Shown here: one piece after another, positions 51,290 through 62,109 of the stretch
Layout of the letters: the number at the start of each line of letters is the position of its first letter
Numbering within the stretch: position 1 is the stretch's first letter
Origin: Pseudarthrobacter sp. NS4
Lineage (GTDB): Bacteria > Actinomycetota > Actinomycetes > Actinomycetales > Micrococcaceae
DNA: 64,000 nucleotides
NCBI RefSeq assembly: GCF_024758005.1
Contig: NZ_CP103288.1
Coordinates: forward strand, 1,984,001 to 2,048,000
Direction: 5' to 3'
Translations under genes and position numbers: made by a program
The notes under the pieces: generated by a model
What the model saw: only the letters and a program-made list of their open reading frames with translations
Told to the model about the DNA's origin: nothing
Databases searched by the model: none

Positions 51290-53335
51290 GTGGCAAATCC
51301 AGCAAGTTACAGGCCCAGGACGGGTGAAATCCCCACCAATCCGGGGGTGTACCGGTTCCGTGATCCGCACGGCCGGGTCATCTACGTGGGCAAGGCGAAA
51401 AGCCTCCGGTCGCGGCTGAACTCCTATTTCGCCAACCCTGCCGGGCTGCTGCCGAAAACCTACGCCATGATCCATGCTGCCAGCAGCGTGGAATGGACGG
51501 TGGTGGGCAGCGAACTGGAATCGCTGCAGCTGGAATACACCTGGATCAAGGAATTCAAGCCGCGGTTCAACGTGGTGTTCCGGGACGACAAGACCTACCC
51601 CTACCTGGCTGTCACCATGGGTGAAAAATATCCGCGCGTCCAGGTGATGCGCGGGGACAAGAAAAAGGGCACCCGCTACTTTGGCCCGTACACGGCCGGC
51701 GCAATCCGGGAAACCATGGACACCCTGCTTCGCGTCTTTCCGGTGCGCAGCTGCAGCGGCGGCGTGTTCAAGCGTGCCGAAGCGAGCGGACGGCCGTGCC
51801 TCCTGGGCTACATCGACAAATGCTCGGCACCTTGCGTGGGCCGCATTTCCCCGGACGATCACCGGGCCCTGGCAGAGGATTTCTGCGCCTTTATGGGCGG
51901 TGAGGCCAAGCGCTTCATCGCCAAGCTGGAAAGGCAGATGGGCGAAGCCGTGGGAGAGCTCGATTACGAGCGTGCGGCCAGGATCCGCGATGACATCACC
52001 GCACTGCGCAAAGTCTTCGAGCGGAACGCTGTGGTGCTCGCCGAAGAAACCGACGCCGATGTCTTCGCCCTCCACGAGGATGAACTCGAAGCTGCCGTGC
52101 AGGTGTTCCACGTCCGCGGCGGCAGGATCCGCGGCCAGCGCGGCTGGGTGGTGGAAAAGGTGGAGGATTCCACCACTCCGGACCTCGTGGAGCACCTCCT
52201 GCAGCAGGTCTATGGCGGCGACGGTGACAGCCACGGCCGGCTGCCCCGTGAGGTGCTGGTTCCGGTGGAGCCCAGCAATGCCGCTGAACTGGGGCAGTGG
52301 CTGGCCGGCATCCGGGGCGCCAAAGTGGATATCCGGGTCCCGCAGCGCGGCGACAAGGCAGCACTGATGTCCACGGTCCGGGAAAACGCTGAGCATGCCC
52401 TGAAACTGCATAAAACACGGCGGGCAGGTGACATCACCGTCAGGTCGCTGGCGCTCCAGGAACTGCAGGAAGCACTCGACCTGCCGGTGCCGCTGCTGCG
52501 CATCGAATGCTTCGACGTCTCCCACGTCCAGGGCACCAACGTGGTGGCCTCCATGGTGGTGGTGGAGGACGGGCTGCCCAAGAAGTCCGATTACCGCAAG
52601 TTCTCCGTGACTGGCCCCGCGGCCTCTGATGACACCGCCGCGATGCATGACGTCCTGACCCGGCGGTTCCGGCACTACCTGAAGGACAAGTCCGCGCAGG
52701 TGGATGAGTCTGCGCTGAATCCTGAACAGCTTGGCCCCGAACCGCTGGACCCCGAACAGCAGATCCCTGTCCCGCACGAACCGGCTGTGGAAGCCAGCGT
52801 GCTGGACACCACCACTCCTGCGCCGCGTGCAAAGTTCGCCTATCCGCCCAACCTCGTGGTGGTTGATGGCGGCAAGCCCCAGGTGAATGCGGCAGCACGC
52901 GCCCTCGCGGACCTTGGCATCGATGACGTTTACGTGGTGGGCCTGGCCAAGCGTCTCGAAGAGGTATGGCTTCCGAACAGTGACTTCCCGGTCATCCTGC
53001 CGCGCACCTCGCAGGGGCTGTATCTGTTGCAGCGCATCCGCGATGAGGCCCACCGCTTCGCCATCACGTTCCACCGGCAAAAGCGGGGCAAGGCCATGAC
53101 CGTCTCCGCGCTGGATGGCGTACCGGGGCTGGGGGCCTCGAAACGCAAAGCACTCCTCGCCCATTTCGGATCCGTCAAGAGTGTCAAGGCGGCCTCCGCG
53201 GAGGAGCTCTCCCAGGCGAAGGGTATCGGGCCTGCACTGGCCACTGCCATCGTGAACCACTTCTCTGCCGAGGGCCCTGCCGCGGTTTCCGTGCCGGCCA
53301 TCAACATGACCACCGGCGAAATCATTGAAACTTAG
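51290..53335 (+). CDS. uvrC: UvrABC system protein C
   Basis: 681 residues. An N-terminal GIY-YIG nuclease ([28 protein letters not shown], about 15-42) makes the 3' cut. The UVR domain ([24 protein letters not shown], about 218-245) binds UvrB. The RNase H-like 5'-cutting domain ([22 protein letters not shown], about 402-425) follows, then paired helix-hairpin-helix motifs at the C-terminus ([20 protein letters not shown]). First gene of the conserved uvrC-rapZ-yvcK-whiA cluster. Confidence 0.97.
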   Translation: MANPASYRPRTGEIPTNPGVYRFRDPHGRVIYVGKAKSLRSRLNSYFANPAGLLPKTYAMIHAASSVEWTVVGSELESLQLEYTWIKEFKPRFNVVFRDDKTYPYLAVTMGEKYPRVQVMRGDKKKGTRYFGPYTAGAIRETMDTLLRVFPVRSCSGGVFKRAEASGRPCLLGYIDKCSAPCVGRISPDDHRALAEDFCAFMGGEAKRFIAKLERQMGEAVGELDYERAARIRDDITALRKVFERNAVVLAEETDADVFALHEDELEAAVQVFHVRGGRIRGQRGWVVEKVEDSTTPDLVEHLLQQVYGGDGDSHGRLPREVLVPVEPSNAAELGQWLAGIRGAKVDIRVPQRGDKAALMSTVRENAEHALKLHKTRRAGDITVRSLALQELQEALDLPVPLLRIECFDVSHVQGTNVVASMVVVEDGLPKKSDYRKFSVTGPAASDDTAAMHDVLTRRFRHYLKDKSAQVDESALNPEQLGPEPLDPEQQIPVPHEPAVEASVLDTTTPAPRAKFAYPPNLVVVDGGKPQVNAAARALADLGIDDVYVVGLAKRLEEVWLPNSDFPVILPRTSQGLYLLQRIRDEAHRFAITFHRQKRGKAMTVSALDGVPGLGASKRKALLAHFGSVKSVKAASAEELSQAKGIGPALATAIVNHFSAEGPAAVSVPAINMTTGEIIET

Positions 53336-53336
53336 C

Positions 53337-53377
53337 TAGGGTAAAGAGCGGGGTTTCCGCCAGGGCGGCCACCCCGC
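53337..53377 (+). promoter_or_regulatory. rapZ -10 and 5'-terminal leader hairpin
   Basis: TAGGGT (53337-53342) predicts a start near 53348. There the transcript would begin with a stem-loop: GCGGGGT (53348-53354) with ACCCCGC (53371-53377), and an inner CCGCC/GGCGG. No U-tract follows, so it reads better as a leader structure than as a uvrC terminator. Confidence 0.45.
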
Positions 53378-53406
53378 GTGACAACAACAGAAACGGGGCG
53401 CACTTA

Positions 53407-54330
53407 ATGGCAGACACGACGGCGGAATCCGGAGCCGGGCAGGACGGGATGAAGCCCGTTAAGCCGCTCGAAGCGGAGCTGCTGGTGGTCACCGGGATGT
53501 CCGGCGCCGGGCGGAGTACAGCCGCTGACGCGCTTGAGGACCACGGCTGGTACGTCGTTGAGAACCTGCCGCCGCAGATGCTGGGAACGCTAGCCGAACT
53601 CGTCTCGCACGCCCCGCAGTCCATTCCGCGCCTGGCCGTGGTGATCGATGTCCGGAGCAAGGGCCTCTTCGCTGACATCCGGGCCGCGCTGGGAGCCCTT
53701 GCCGCCAGCGGCGTCACCTTCCGTGTGCTGTTCCTCGACGCGAGCGACAACGTCCTGGTGCGCCGCTTTGAGCAGGGGCGCCGGCCGCACCCCCTGCAGG
53801 GCGGCGGCCGCATCCTCGACGGCATCGCTGCAGAACGCGAGCTGCTCCAGGAACTGCGCGACAGCTCCGACGTCGTACTGGACACTTCCGGCTACAACGT
53901 CCACGGACTGGCCACCGCAATCACCGAGCTTTTCAGCGAGACCGGCCCGGTGGCGCTCCGCCTGAACATCATGAGCTTTGGCTTCAAGTACGGCCTGCCC
54001 GTCGACTCCAACTACGTGGCCGACGTCCGGTTCATCCCCAACCCGCACTGGGTGCCGCAGCTGCGCCCGCACACGGGGCTGGACAAGGACGTCAGCGACT
54101 ACGTGCTCGAAGCCGAGGGCGTCAAGAACTTCGTGGACCGCTATGTCATGGCCCTTGAGCCCGTCCTTGACGGCTACCGCCGGGAAAACAAGCACTACGC
54201 CACCATCGCCGTGGGCTGCACAGGCGGCAAGCACCGTTCAGTCGCTGTCGCCGTCGAACTTTCCAAGAAACTTGCGCAGTTCCCCCGGGTTACCGTGACC
54301 ACCACGCACCGGGACCTGGGCCGCGAGTAA
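53407..54330 (+). CDS. rapZ: RapZ/YvcJ-family nucleotide-binding protein
   Basis: 307 residues. The P-loop is GMSGAGRST at 30-38. [15 protein letters not shown] is the family helix, and a C-terminal domain with [35 protein letters not shown] and [18 protein letters not shown] follows. In E. coli RapZ is an RNA adaptor controlling GlmS; in Gram-positives (YvcJ) it is an NTP-binding protein of less clear role. ATG 53407 follows a 65-nt leader. It overlaps yvcK by 1 nt (TAATG). Confidence 0.95.
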   Translation: MADTTAESGAGQDGMKPVKPLEAELLVVTGMSGAGRSTAADALEDHGWYVVENLPPQMLGTLAELVSHAPQSIPRLAVVIDVRSKGLFADIRAALGALAASGVTFRVLFLDASDNVLVRRFEQGRRPHPLQGGGRILDGIAAERELLQELRDSSDVVLDTSGYNVHGLATAITELFSETGPVALRLNIMSFGFKYGLPVDSNYVADVRFIPNPHWVPQLRPHTGLDKDVSDYVLEAEGVKNFVDRYVMALEPVLDGYRRENKHYATIAVGCTGGKHRSVAVAVELSKKLAQFPRVTVTTTHRDLGRE

Positions 54331-55349
54331 TGGCGGTGTTCACGGGCGCGCTTCCGCTGGTTCCGCCTGCGTCCGGAACTGCGAAGGCCCAGCAGGACAA
54401 GGGACCAAATGTCGTTGCCCTCGGTGGCGGGCACGGCCTGTCAGCCTCCCTGTCGGCGCTGCGGCTGCTCACCTCCGAGCTCACGGCCATCGTGACGGTA
54501 GCGGACGACGGCGGCTCATCCGGGCGTCTGCGCGAGGAGTACGGCGTCCTTCCGCCGGGGGACCTGCGAATGGCACTGTCGGCTTTGTGTGACGACACCG
54601 ACTGGGGCCGGACGTGGCGTGACGTGATGCAGCACCGCTTCCATCCCCGTAATGGCCCCGGCGGCTCCCTCGATGAGCACGCGATGGGCAACCTGCTGAT
54701 CGTCACCCTCTGGGAATTGCTTGGCGACGCGGTCGCCGGGCTCAAGTGGGCGGGTGCACTGCTCGGCGCGCGCGGCCAGGTGCTGCCCATGTCCACGGAG
54801 CCGCTGACCATTGAAGGGGACGTCCGGGTCACGGCCCCCAACGGTGAATCAGAGCTGCAAACCATCTACGGGCAGGCTCGCTGCGCTGTCGCGGGTTCGC
54901 TGGAGCAGATGCGGCTCCTGCCGGAAGCGGCGCCCGCCTGCACCGAGGCACTCACGGCCATCGAGCTTGCGGACTGGGTCATCCTGGGCCCCGGCTCCTG
55001 GTACACCTCCGTGCTGCCCCACCTGCTCCTGCCCGAAATGCGGCAGGCGCTGTGCCACACCCCTGCCAAGCGGTGCCTCACCATGAACCTTGCAACCGAC
55101 ACCAAGGAAACGTCCGGCATGACAGCCGCCGACCACCTCGACGTGCTGCGGCGCTATGCTCCGGAGTTCACGGTGGACGTTGTCCTGGCTGATCCCGCGT
55201 CCGTTCCCGACAGGCAGGAGTTCGAGAAGGCAGCCGGGATGATCGGCGCCGAGGTGGTCTTGGGTAAAGTAGGGGCGTCGGGACGCCGGCCCGTCCATGA
55301 CCCCCTGCGTCTGGCGACGGCGTACCAGGACATTTTTGGGAACAGTTAG
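54330..55349 (+). CDS. yvcK: YvcK/CuvA-family UDP-GlcNAc-binding protein
   Basis: 339 residues. VVALGGGHGLSASLSALRLL (GGGHG near residue 32) and IVTVADDGGSSGRLREEYGVLPPGDLRMAL are signatures of the gluconeogenesis factor/CofD-like fold. Family members bind UDP-GlcNAc and affect cell-wall synthesis and growth on gluconeogenic carbon. Its position between rapZ and whiA is conserved across Gram-positives. Confidence 0.94.
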   Translation: MAVFTGALPLVPPASGTAKAQQDKGPNVVALGGGHGLSASLSALRLLTSELTAIVTVADDGGSSGRLREEYGVLPPGDLRMALSALCDDTDWGRTWRDVMQHRFHPRNGPGGSLDEHAMGNLLIVTLWELLGDAVAGLKWAGALLGARGQVLPMSTEPLTIEGDVRVTAPNGESELQTIYGQARCAVAGSLEQMRLLPEAAPACTEALTAIELADWVILGPGSWYTSVLPHLLLPEMRQALCHTPAKRCLTMNLATDTKETSGMTAADHLDVLRRYAPEFTVDVVLADPASVPDRQEFEKAAGMIGAEVVLGKVGASGRRPVHDPLRLATAYQDIFGNS

Positions 55350-55358
55350 GAAGGTGCC

Positions 55359-56339
55359 ATGGCACTGACAGCATCAGTCAAGGAAGAACTGTCCCGTCTG
55401 GACATCAAAAAGTCATCAGTGCGCAAGGCGGAAGTATCCGCGATGCTCCGCTTTGCAGGCGGACTCCACATCATTTCCGGCCGGATCGTGATCGAGGCCG
55501 AAGTTGATCTGGCCTCCACCGCCCGGCGGCTGCGGGCGGCCATCGCGGAGGTCTACGGCCACCAAAGCGAGATCATCGTGGTGTCCGCAGGCGGACTCCG
55601 GCGTGCCAGCCGCTACGTGGTCAGGGTGGTGCGCGACGGCGAGGCGCTGGCCCGCCAGACAGGCCTCCTCGATGGCCGTGGCAGGCCGGTGCGCGGGCTG
55701 CCGTCCGCCGTCGTCAATGGCTCCGCAGCGGACGCCGAGGCCGTCTGGCGCGGGGCATTCCTGGTGCACGGATCGCTCACGGAACCCGGCCGCTCCTCGT
55801 CGTTGGAGGTCACGTGCCCCGGCCCGGAATCGGCACTGGCCCTCGTGGGCGCCGCCCGCCGGCTGGATATCCAGGCCAAGGCACGCGAAGTCAGGGGAGT
55901 GGACCGCGTCGTCATCCGGGACGGCGACACCATCGCCGCACTCCTCACCCGCATGGGCGCGCATGACGCGCTGATGGTCTGGGAGGAACGGCGGATGCGC
56001 AAGGAAGTCCGTGCCACCGCCAACCGCCTGGCCAACTTCGACGACGCCAACCTCCGCCGCTCGGCACAGGCCGCCGTCGCCGCGGGGGCCCGTGTGGACC
56101 GTGCCCTGGAGATCCTGGGCGACGACGTTCCCGAGCACCTGAAGTACGCCGGTGAACTGCGGGTGGCGCACAAACAGGCCAGCCTTGACGAACTTGGACG
56201 GCTCGCCGATCCCGTCATGACCAAGGACGCGATAGCAGGACGGATCCGCCGCCTGCTGGCTATGGCGGACAAACGGGCACTTGACCTGGGCATTCCCGGC
56301 ACGGATGCCAATGTGACGCCCGAAATGCTGGACGAGTGA
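55359..56339 (+). CDS. whiA: WhiA DNA-binding protein
   Basis: 326 residues. An N-terminal degenerate LAGLIDADG homing-endonuclease-like domain (about 20-180: [38 protein letters not shown]) is followed by a C-terminal HTH (about 235-315: [38 protein letters not shown]). In Streptomyces it is a sporulation and cell-division regulator acting with WhiB; in non-sporulating actinobacteria it is a conserved regulator. GGAAGG precedes ATG 55359. Confidence 0.96.
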   Translation: MALTASVKEELSRLDIKKSSVRKAEVSAMLRFAGGLHIISGRIVIEAEVDLASTARRLRAAIAEVYGHQSEIIVVSAGGLRRASRYVVRVVRDGEALARQTGLLDGRGRPVRGLPSAVVNGSAADAEAVWRGAFLVHGSLTEPGRSSSLEVTCPGPESALALVGAARRLDIQAKAREVRGVDRVVIRDGDTIAALLTRMGAHDALMVWEERRMRKEVRATANRLANFDDANLRRSAQAAVAAGARVDRALEILGDDVPEHLKYAGELRVAHKQASLDELGRLADPVMTKDAIAGRIRRLLAMADKRALDLGIPGTDANVTPEMLDE

Positions 56340-56347
56340 GCGCCCCA

Positions 56348-56383
56348 TAGAATCAAAATGATTCCGGGCGCCAGCCGCCCGGA
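56348..56383 (+). promoter_or_regulatory. sodA -10 and 5' leader hairpin
   Basis: TAGAAT at 56348-56353 predicts a start near 56360. A perfect 8-bp stem, TCCGGGCG (56363-56370) with CGCCCGGA (56376-56383), begins within 4 nt of it. The leader is about 80 nt. Confidence 0.5.
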
Positions 56384-56438
56384 TGCACAATCCGAGAGTT
56401 ACCAACCGGACCGAGTGTCCACGATATTGGAGGATTTT

Positions 56439-57065
56439 GTGACCGAGTACGTATTGCCGGAACTCAGCTACGACTACGCCGCCCTCGAACCGCACATCTC
56501 TGCGCGGATCATGGAGCTGCACCACAGCAAGCACCACGCAGCCTATGTGGCAGGTGCAAACAACGCCCTGGCACAGATGGCCGAGGCACGTGAAAAGGGC
56601 GACTTCGCCAACATCAACCGGCTCTCCAAGGACCTCGCGTTCCACACCGGCGGACATGTCAACCACTCCGTGTTCTGGAACAACCTCTCCCCGGACGGCG
56701 GCGACAAGCCCGAAGGTGAGCTGGCCGCGGCCATCGACGACGCCTTCGGCTCCTTCGATGCCTTCCGTGCCCAGTTCTCCGCAGCGGCCCTTGGCCTGCA
56801 GGGCTCGGGCTGGGGTTTCCTGGCCTACGAGCCCATCGGCGGAAACCTGGTCATCGAGCAGCTGTACGACCAGCAGGGCAACGTGGCACTGGGCACCACC
56901 CCGCTGCTGATGCTCGACATGTGGGAGCACGCCTTCTACCTGGACTACGTCAACGTCAAGGCCGACTACGTCAAGGCCTTCTGGAACATCGTCAACTGGG
57001 CCGATGTCGCCAAGCGGTTCGAGGCAGCACGCAGCAACGCCACGGGACTCATCACCGTCGCGTAG
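56439..57065 (+). CDS. sodA: superoxide dismutase (Mn/Fe family)
   Basis: 208 residues. The metal ligands H28 (in LHHSKHH), H76 (in HVNHS), D160 and H164 (in DMWEHAFY) are all present. It converts superoxide to oxygen and peroxide in the cytoplasm. Actinobacterial members of this type usually use Mn, which would tie in with the manganese-responsive terC upstream; metal identity is not provable here. GTG 56439 with TTGGAGGA before it is chosen; the longer frame upstream covers the leader hairpin. Confidence 0.95.
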   Translation: MTEYVLPELSYDYAALEPHISARIMELHHSKHHAAYVAGANNALAQMAEAREKGDFANINRLSKDLAFHTGGHVNHSVFWNNLSPDGGDKPEGELAAAIDDAFGSFDAFRAQFSAAALGLQGSGWGFLAYEPIGGNLVIEQLYDQQGNVALGTTPLLMLDMWEHAFYLDYVNVKADYVKAFWNIVNWADVAKRFEAARSNATGLITVA

Positions 57066-57131
57066 TGACGCGCGCTACATGCGCATGTAACAAGCTTCAC
57101 ATTCGGACTTAAAGAGGCCGCGATGTGGACC

Positions 57132-57159
57132 GTCCGCCCCCGCACTTGCGGGGGCGGAC
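57132..57159 (+). terminator. GC-rich hairpin terminator after sodA
   Basis: Perfect 12-bp stem: gtccgcccccgc (57132-57143) with 57148-57159, loop actt. Only weak T content follows. Confidence 0.7.
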
Positions 57160-57170
57160 CCAGTTAAACG

Positions 57171-57226
57171 TAAGATGGGTCACGGAAGGCGGTTAGCCTT
57201 CAGCAATGAGGCTGGTCGCCCTCCGT
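57171..57226 (+). promoter_or_regulatory. gap promoter -10 and long 5'-terminal hairpin
   Basis: TAAGAT (57171-57176) predicts a start near 57182. A stem-loop begins exactly there: arms 57182-57199 and 57209-57226 (about 17 pairs with three G-U and one A-C mismatch, loop TCAGCAATG). A TTGCGG at 57146 is a possible but distant -35. The hairpin may stabilise or control the mRNA of the glycolytic operon. Confidence 0.5.
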
Positions 57227-57264
57227 TTGTAAATCATCTCTGCCCAATGGCGTGCGGGATCTGT

Positions 57265-58338
<1,074 letters not shown>

Positions 58339-58348
58339 GGTTGGACAC

Positions 58349-59575
58349 ATGACATCTCACACCCTCAACGAACTCATCGCTGAAGGTGTCCGCGGGCGGT
58401 ACATTCTGGTTCGAAGTGACCTGAATGTGCCGCTCGACGGCTCTACAGTCACTGACGACGGCCGCATCAAGGCCTCACTTCCAGTGCTGTCAAAGCTCAC
58501 GGACGCCGGTGCCCGCGTGCTGGTAACAGCCCACCTCGGACGCCCCAAGGGAGCACCCGAGGACAAGTACTCCCTCCGCCCCGCAGCCACCCGCCTGGCG
58601 GAGCTGGCGGACTTCAAGGTTTCCCTGGCCGAAGACACGGTTGGCAGTTCCGCAAAGGAAGCTGCAGCGTCCCTGCAGGACGGCGAAGTGCTGGTCCTGG
58701 AGAACGTCCGCTTCGACGCCCGCGAAACCAGCAAGGACGACGCAGAGCGTGGCGCCTTCGCTGACGAGCTGGTGGCGCTGACCGGGGATAACGGCGCCTA
58801 CGTGGATGATGCCTTCGGTGCGGTGCACCGCAAGCACGCCAGCGTGTACGACGTCGCCACCCGGCTCCCGTCCTACCAGGGCGACCTGGTGCACACCGAG
58901 GTAGAGGTCCTGCGCAAGCTCACGGCCGACACGCAGCGCCCCTACGTGGTGGTGCTGGGCGGATCGAAGGTTTCGGACAAGCTCGCCGTCATCGACAACC
59001 TGTTGGGCAAGGCTGACACCATCCTGGTGGGCGGCGGCATGCTGTTCACGTTCCTCGCCGCGGCTGGCCACAAGGTGGCTGCAAGCCTGCTTGAGGAAGA
59101 CCAGATTCCCGTGGTCCAGGATTACCTGAAGCGTGCTGCGGACGCCGGCACCGAATTCGTGGTGCCCACCGACGTGGTGGTCGCGGAGAAGTTTGCTGCA
59201 GACGCTGCCCACGAAACCGTCGCTGCAGACGCCATCGAGGAGAGCAGCTTCGGCGCGCAGGGCATCGGGCTGGACATCGGGCCCGATTCCGCTGCTGCAT
59301 TCGCGGAGCGGATCACAGGTGCCAGGACCGTCTTCTGGAACGGTCCGATGGGCGTCTTCGAGTTCGAAGCGTTCTCCGCCGGAACGCGCGCCATCGCCAA
59401 GGCCCTGACCGAAACCGGGGCGTTCACTGTGGTGGGTGGCGGGGATTCCGCCGCAGCCGTACGGACGCTTGGCTTCGCCGACGACCAGTTCGGGCACATT
59501 TCCACCGGCGGTGGCGCCAGCCTGGAGTACCTCGAAGGCAAGGAACTCCCGGGCCTCAGCGTCCTCGACCGGTAG
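58349..59575 (+). CDS. pgk: phosphoglycerate kinase
   Basis: 408 residues. [10 protein letters not shown] and TAHLGRPKG bind 3-phosphoglycerate in the N-terminal domain, [12 protein letters not shown] lies in the nucleotide domain, and [19 protein letters not shown] and [11 protein letters not shown] close the ATP site. It makes ATP and 3-phosphoglycerate. ATG 58349 lies 10 nt after gap. It is 115 nt before tpiA, with a hairpin between. Confidence 0.97.
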   Translation: MTSHTLNELIAEGVRGRYILVRSDLNVPLDGSTVTDDGRIKASLPVLSKLTDAGARVLVTAHLGRPKGAPEDKYSLRPAATRLAELADFKVSLAEDTVGSSAKEAAASLQDGEVLVLENVRFDARETSKDDAERGAFADELVALTGDNGAYVDDAFGAVHRKHASVYDVATRLPSYQGDLVHTEVEVLRKLTADTQRPYVVVLGGSKVSDKLAVIDNLLGKADTILVGGGMLFTFLAAAGHKVAASLLEEDQIPVVQDYLKRAADAGTEFVVPTDVVVAEKFAADAAHETVAADAIEESSFGAQGIGLDIGPDSAAAFAERITGARTVFWNGPMGVFEFEAFSAGTRAIAKALTETGAFTVVGGGDSAAAVRTLGFADDQFGHISTGGGASLEYLEGKELPGLSVLDR

Positions 59576-59587
59576 GTACGTTCAGTA

Positions 59588-59628
59588 AGTCCTTCCGGTA
59601 GCAGTACCTGACTGACCAGTCCTTCCGG
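59588..59628 (+). repeat. direct repeat AGTCCTTCCGG between pgk and tpiA
   Basis: Copies at 59588-59598 and 59618-59628, 30 bp apart. The second runs into the intercistronic hairpin. Confidence 0.6.
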
Positions 59629-59660
59629 CCGGCAGGTTGCCCACAGCAGCCTGCCGGCCG
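59626..59660 (+). other. intercistronic hairpin between pgk and tpiA
   Basis: CGGCCGGCAGG (59626-59636) pairs with 59650-59660, and inner TTGC/GCAG can extend it to 15 pairs with a CCACA loop. No U-tract follows. It may protect or process the operon mRNA, or reduce read-through. Confidence 0.55.
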
Positions 59661-59690
59661 AACACTTATCAAGAACTTTTTGGAGAATAC

Positions 59691-60506
59691 GTGACTACGT
59701 CAACGAATGGCGCTTTTGACCGCAAGCCCTTCATCGCGGGCAACTGGAAAATGAACATGGACCACGTGCAGGGCATCACCCTCCTGCAGAAACTGGCCTG
59801 GACCCTCTCCGATGCCAAGCACGACTACAGCCGTGTCGAGGTTGCTGTTTTCCCCCCGTTCACTGATCTCCGCGGCGTCCAGACCCTTGTCCAGGGCGAC
59901 GACCTGGACATCGCCTACGGTGGCCAGGACCTTTCCCAGTTCGATTCGGGTGCCTACACCGGCGACATCTCCGGCCAGTTCCTGAACAAGCTGGGCTGCA
60001 AGTACGTCCTGGTGGGACACAGCGAACGCCGCACCATTCACAACGAGTCCGACGAAGTCCTCAACGCAAAGGTCAAGGCCGCCTTCAAGCACGGTGTCAC
60101 CCCTGTCCTCTGCGTCGGTGAAGGGCTGGAGATCCGCCAGGCCGGAGCACACGTGAACCACACCCTGGAGCAGCTTCGGGCCGGTGTTGCCGGCCTGAGC
60201 AACGAGCAGGCAGCCGAACTCGTGGTCGCCTACGAGCCCGTTTGGGCCATCGGCACCGGCGAAGTGGCCGGCCCGGAGGACGCACAGGAGATGTGCGCCG
60301 CCATCCGTTCGGAACTCGGATCGCTCTTCGGTGCCGATGTTGCAGCCAAAACCCGGCTCCTTTATGGCGGCTCCGTCAAGGCCAACAATGCCGCGGCGAT
60401 CCTGCAGGAACGTGACGTGGACGGCCTCCTGGTGGGTGGCGCGAGCCTCGATCCCGCCGAGTTTGCTAATATTGTCAGGTTCGAGAGTCACCTGGTGACG
60501 GACTAG
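59691..60506 (+). CDS. tpiA: triosephosphate isomerase
   Basis: 271 residues. GNWKMN holds active-site K20, VGHSERR the electrophilic His and [12 protein letters not shown] the catalytic Glu; [12 protein letters not shown] binds phosphate. It interconverts dihydroxyacetone phosphate and glyceraldehyde-3-phosphate. GTG 59691 with TTTTGGAG before it is chosen over an upstream frame that crosses the hairpin. Confidence 0.97.
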   Translation: MTTSTNGAFDRKPFIAGNWKMNMDHVQGITLLQKLAWTLSDAKHDYSRVEVAVFPPFTDLRGVQTLVQGDDLDIAYGGQDLSQFDSGAYTGDISGQFLNKLGCKYVLVGHSERRTIHNESDEVLNAKVKAAFKHGVTPVLCVGEGLEIRQAGAHVNHTLEQLRAGVAGLSNEQAAELVVAYEPVWAIGTGEVAGPEDAQEMCAAIRSELGSLFGADVAAKTRLLYGGSVKANNAAAILQERDVDGLLVGGASLDPAEFANIVRFESHLVTD

Positions 60507-60556
60507 TCCGTCCCGCTGCGCACACTCCCGCAATTCCAACTTCCTGAAAGGCCGTC

Positions 60557-60811
60557 GTGGACGTTCTTCATGTCATTCTGCAGATCCTCCTGGGCGTCAC
60601 CAGCCTCCTGCTGACGCTTCTCATCCTCCTTCACAAAGGACGGGGCGGCGGGCTGTCGGACATGTTCGGCGGCGGCATGAGTTCGGGCCTGAGCTCCTCC
60701 GGCGTGGCGGAGCGCAACCTGAACAGGTTCACCGTCATCCTCGGGGTCACCTGGGGTCTAGTGATCATCGCCCTCGGCCTGATCATGCGGTTCAGTGGCG
60801 GGGACTCCTGA
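60557..60811 (+). CDS. secG: preprotein translocase subunit SecG
   Basis: 84 residues with two membrane segments (about 3-25 and 57-78) joined by a Gly-rich loop (LHKGRGGGLSDMFGGGMSSGLSSSGVAERNLNRFT), which is the SecG consensus. It aids SecYEG protein export. GAAAGG precedes GTG 60557. Last gene before a strong terminator. Confidence 0.95.
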   Translation: MDVLHVILQILLGVTSLLLTLLILLHKGRGGGLSDMFGGGMSSGLSSSGVAERNLNRFTVILGVTWGLVIIALGLIMRFSGGDS

Positions 60812-60870
60812 TCATCAACGCTTGAGGCAGGGGTTCCGGCCGGTACTCCCGCGGCATGGATCTGCCAACT

Positions 60871-60907
60871 AAACTGTGGCTGTCGGTTCCCGACAGCCAC
60901 AGTTTTT
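60871..60907 (+). terminator. Rho-independent terminator after secG
   Basis: Perfect 16-bp stem (60871-60886 with 60890-60905), loop ttc, running into a T-tract (tttttgttt). The most classical terminator in the window. It lies only 35 nt before the rbpA start. Confidence 0.92.
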
Positions 60908-60942
60908 GTTTAAACCAAAGGCATTTCGAGTCAGGAGTTCCG

Positions 60943-61338
60943 GTGGTCCATCCAGCATCAGGCCTTCGCGGTACCAGGGCAGGGGTAACGGCAGGAACAC
61001 GATCCAGCCTCCAGTCCAACGAAGACCACGGGAGCGCCCCGCCGCGGATCCGGGTGTCCTACTGGTGTGCCAAGGGACACGAGACCCAGCCCGTGTTCCT
61101 CAAACTTCCCGAGGACCAGATCCCACTGGTGTGGGATTGCCGGCGGTGCGGTGCCCCGGCGTCAAGGGACGGCCAGGCAGCGATGGTTGCCGACGAGATT
61201 GACGATGGCTTCAAGAGCCACCTTGAGTACGTTAAAGAACGGCGCTCCGGCCAGGACGCCGAAGACGTACTGGCCAGAGCGCTTGAAAGGCTACGCGCCC
61301 GCGGCGTCCTTCCGGACGAGCTGATGCGGGACACGTGA
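60943..61338 (+). CDS. rbpA: RNA polymerase-binding protein RbpA
   Basis: 131 residues. The zinc-ribbon-like core is YWCAKGHETQPVFLKLPEDQIPLVWDCRRCGAPA (Cys/His near residues 40-75), followed by the basic linker and the sigma-interacting helical C-terminus (DAEDVLARALERLRARGVLPDELMR). RbpA stabilises sigma-A holoenzyme open complexes in actinobacteria. AGGAG precedes GTG 60943. Its last 48 nt overlap the convergent pgl gene. Confidence 0.95.
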   Translation: MVHPASGLRGTRAGVTAGTRSSLQSNEDHGSAPPRIRVSYWCAKGHETQPVFLKLPEDQIPLVWDCRRCGAPASRDGQAAMVADEIDDGFKSHLEYVKERRSGQDAEDVLARALERLRARGVLPDELMRDT

Positions 61339-62109
61339 GGCTGCGTTTTCGTCGATCAGCCACAAGGTCCGGGACGTTCCCCGCGGACCTGCTGCCGGCA
61401 CCTGGACAGGGTTGGCCCCGGCCAGGGCAAGCCCGACTGCGCCGGCTTTGTCCTGGCCGGCAACCACCATCCAGACCTCGGCGGCCGTATTGATGGCCGG
61501 CAGGGTGAGCGAAACCCGCAGCGGCGGCGGCTTGGGGGAGTTGCGGACACCCACCACCGTGCGTTCCTTCTCGCGGATCCCTGCCTGCTCGGGAAAGAGC
61601 GAAGCCACGTGTGCGTCCGGCCCCACACCAAGTAGGACAACGTCCAGCCGGGGCAGTGCCGAAGGTTCCTCAGGCCGGTCATCGGACATGTCCGCAGCAT
61701 GCTCCTCGGCCGCGGCTTCCCTGAGGCGGCGGGCATAATCCTCCGCAGCCTCTTCCGGGCTGCCGAAATCATCAGAGGAACCCGGCTGGTGTACCCGCTC
61801 CGGATCCACCGGGATATGCGAGAGCAGCGCCTCGAACGCCTGCTTTGTGTTCCGGTCCGGATCATCGGAGCCCACGAACCGTTCGTCACCCCACCAGAAG
61901 TTGACCCTTGACCAGTCGACGGCGGGAGCTGCCGGAGAGTCCGCAACAGCCTTCAATGTACCGATGCCCACTGTGCCCCCGGTCAGCACCACAGTGGCTT
62001 CTCCGTACTTGTCCTGCACGTCCACCAGTTTGGTAATCAACCTGGCCGCGATGGCCGCCATCAGGACGGATGAATCAGGATGGATGCTTACTCTTGGCTC
62101 AACGCTCAC
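61291..62109 (-). CDS. pgl: 6-phosphogluconolactonase
   Basis: 272 residues. VVLTGGTVGIGTLKAV, VNFWWGDERFVGSDDPDRNTKQAFEALL and LDVVLLGVGPDAHVASLFPEQ are the family motifs. It hydrolyses 6-phosphogluconolactone, step two of the oxidative pentose-phosphate pathway. GTG 62109 overlaps the end of opcA by 11 nt; the 3' end overlaps rbpA by 48 nt on the opposite strand. Confidence 0.95.
   Translation of the reverse strand: MSVEPRVSIHPDSSVLMAAIAARLITKLVDVQDKYGEATVVLTGGTVGIGTLKAVADSPAAPAVDWSRVNFWWGDERFVGSDDPDRNTKQAFEALLSHIPVDPERVHQPGSSDDFGSPEEAAEDYARRLREAAAEEHAADMSDDRPEEPSALPRLDVVLLGVGPDAHVASLFPEQAGIREKERTVVGVRNSPKPPPLRVSLTLPAINTAAEVWMVVAGQDKAGAVGLALAGANPVQVPAAGPRGTSRTLWLIDENAASRVPHQLVRKDAAGA

Noticed and set aside
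51197..53260. 687-codon minus-strand frame opposite uvrC
   Set aside because: Antisense shadow of uvrC with biased His/Arg/Gly composition.
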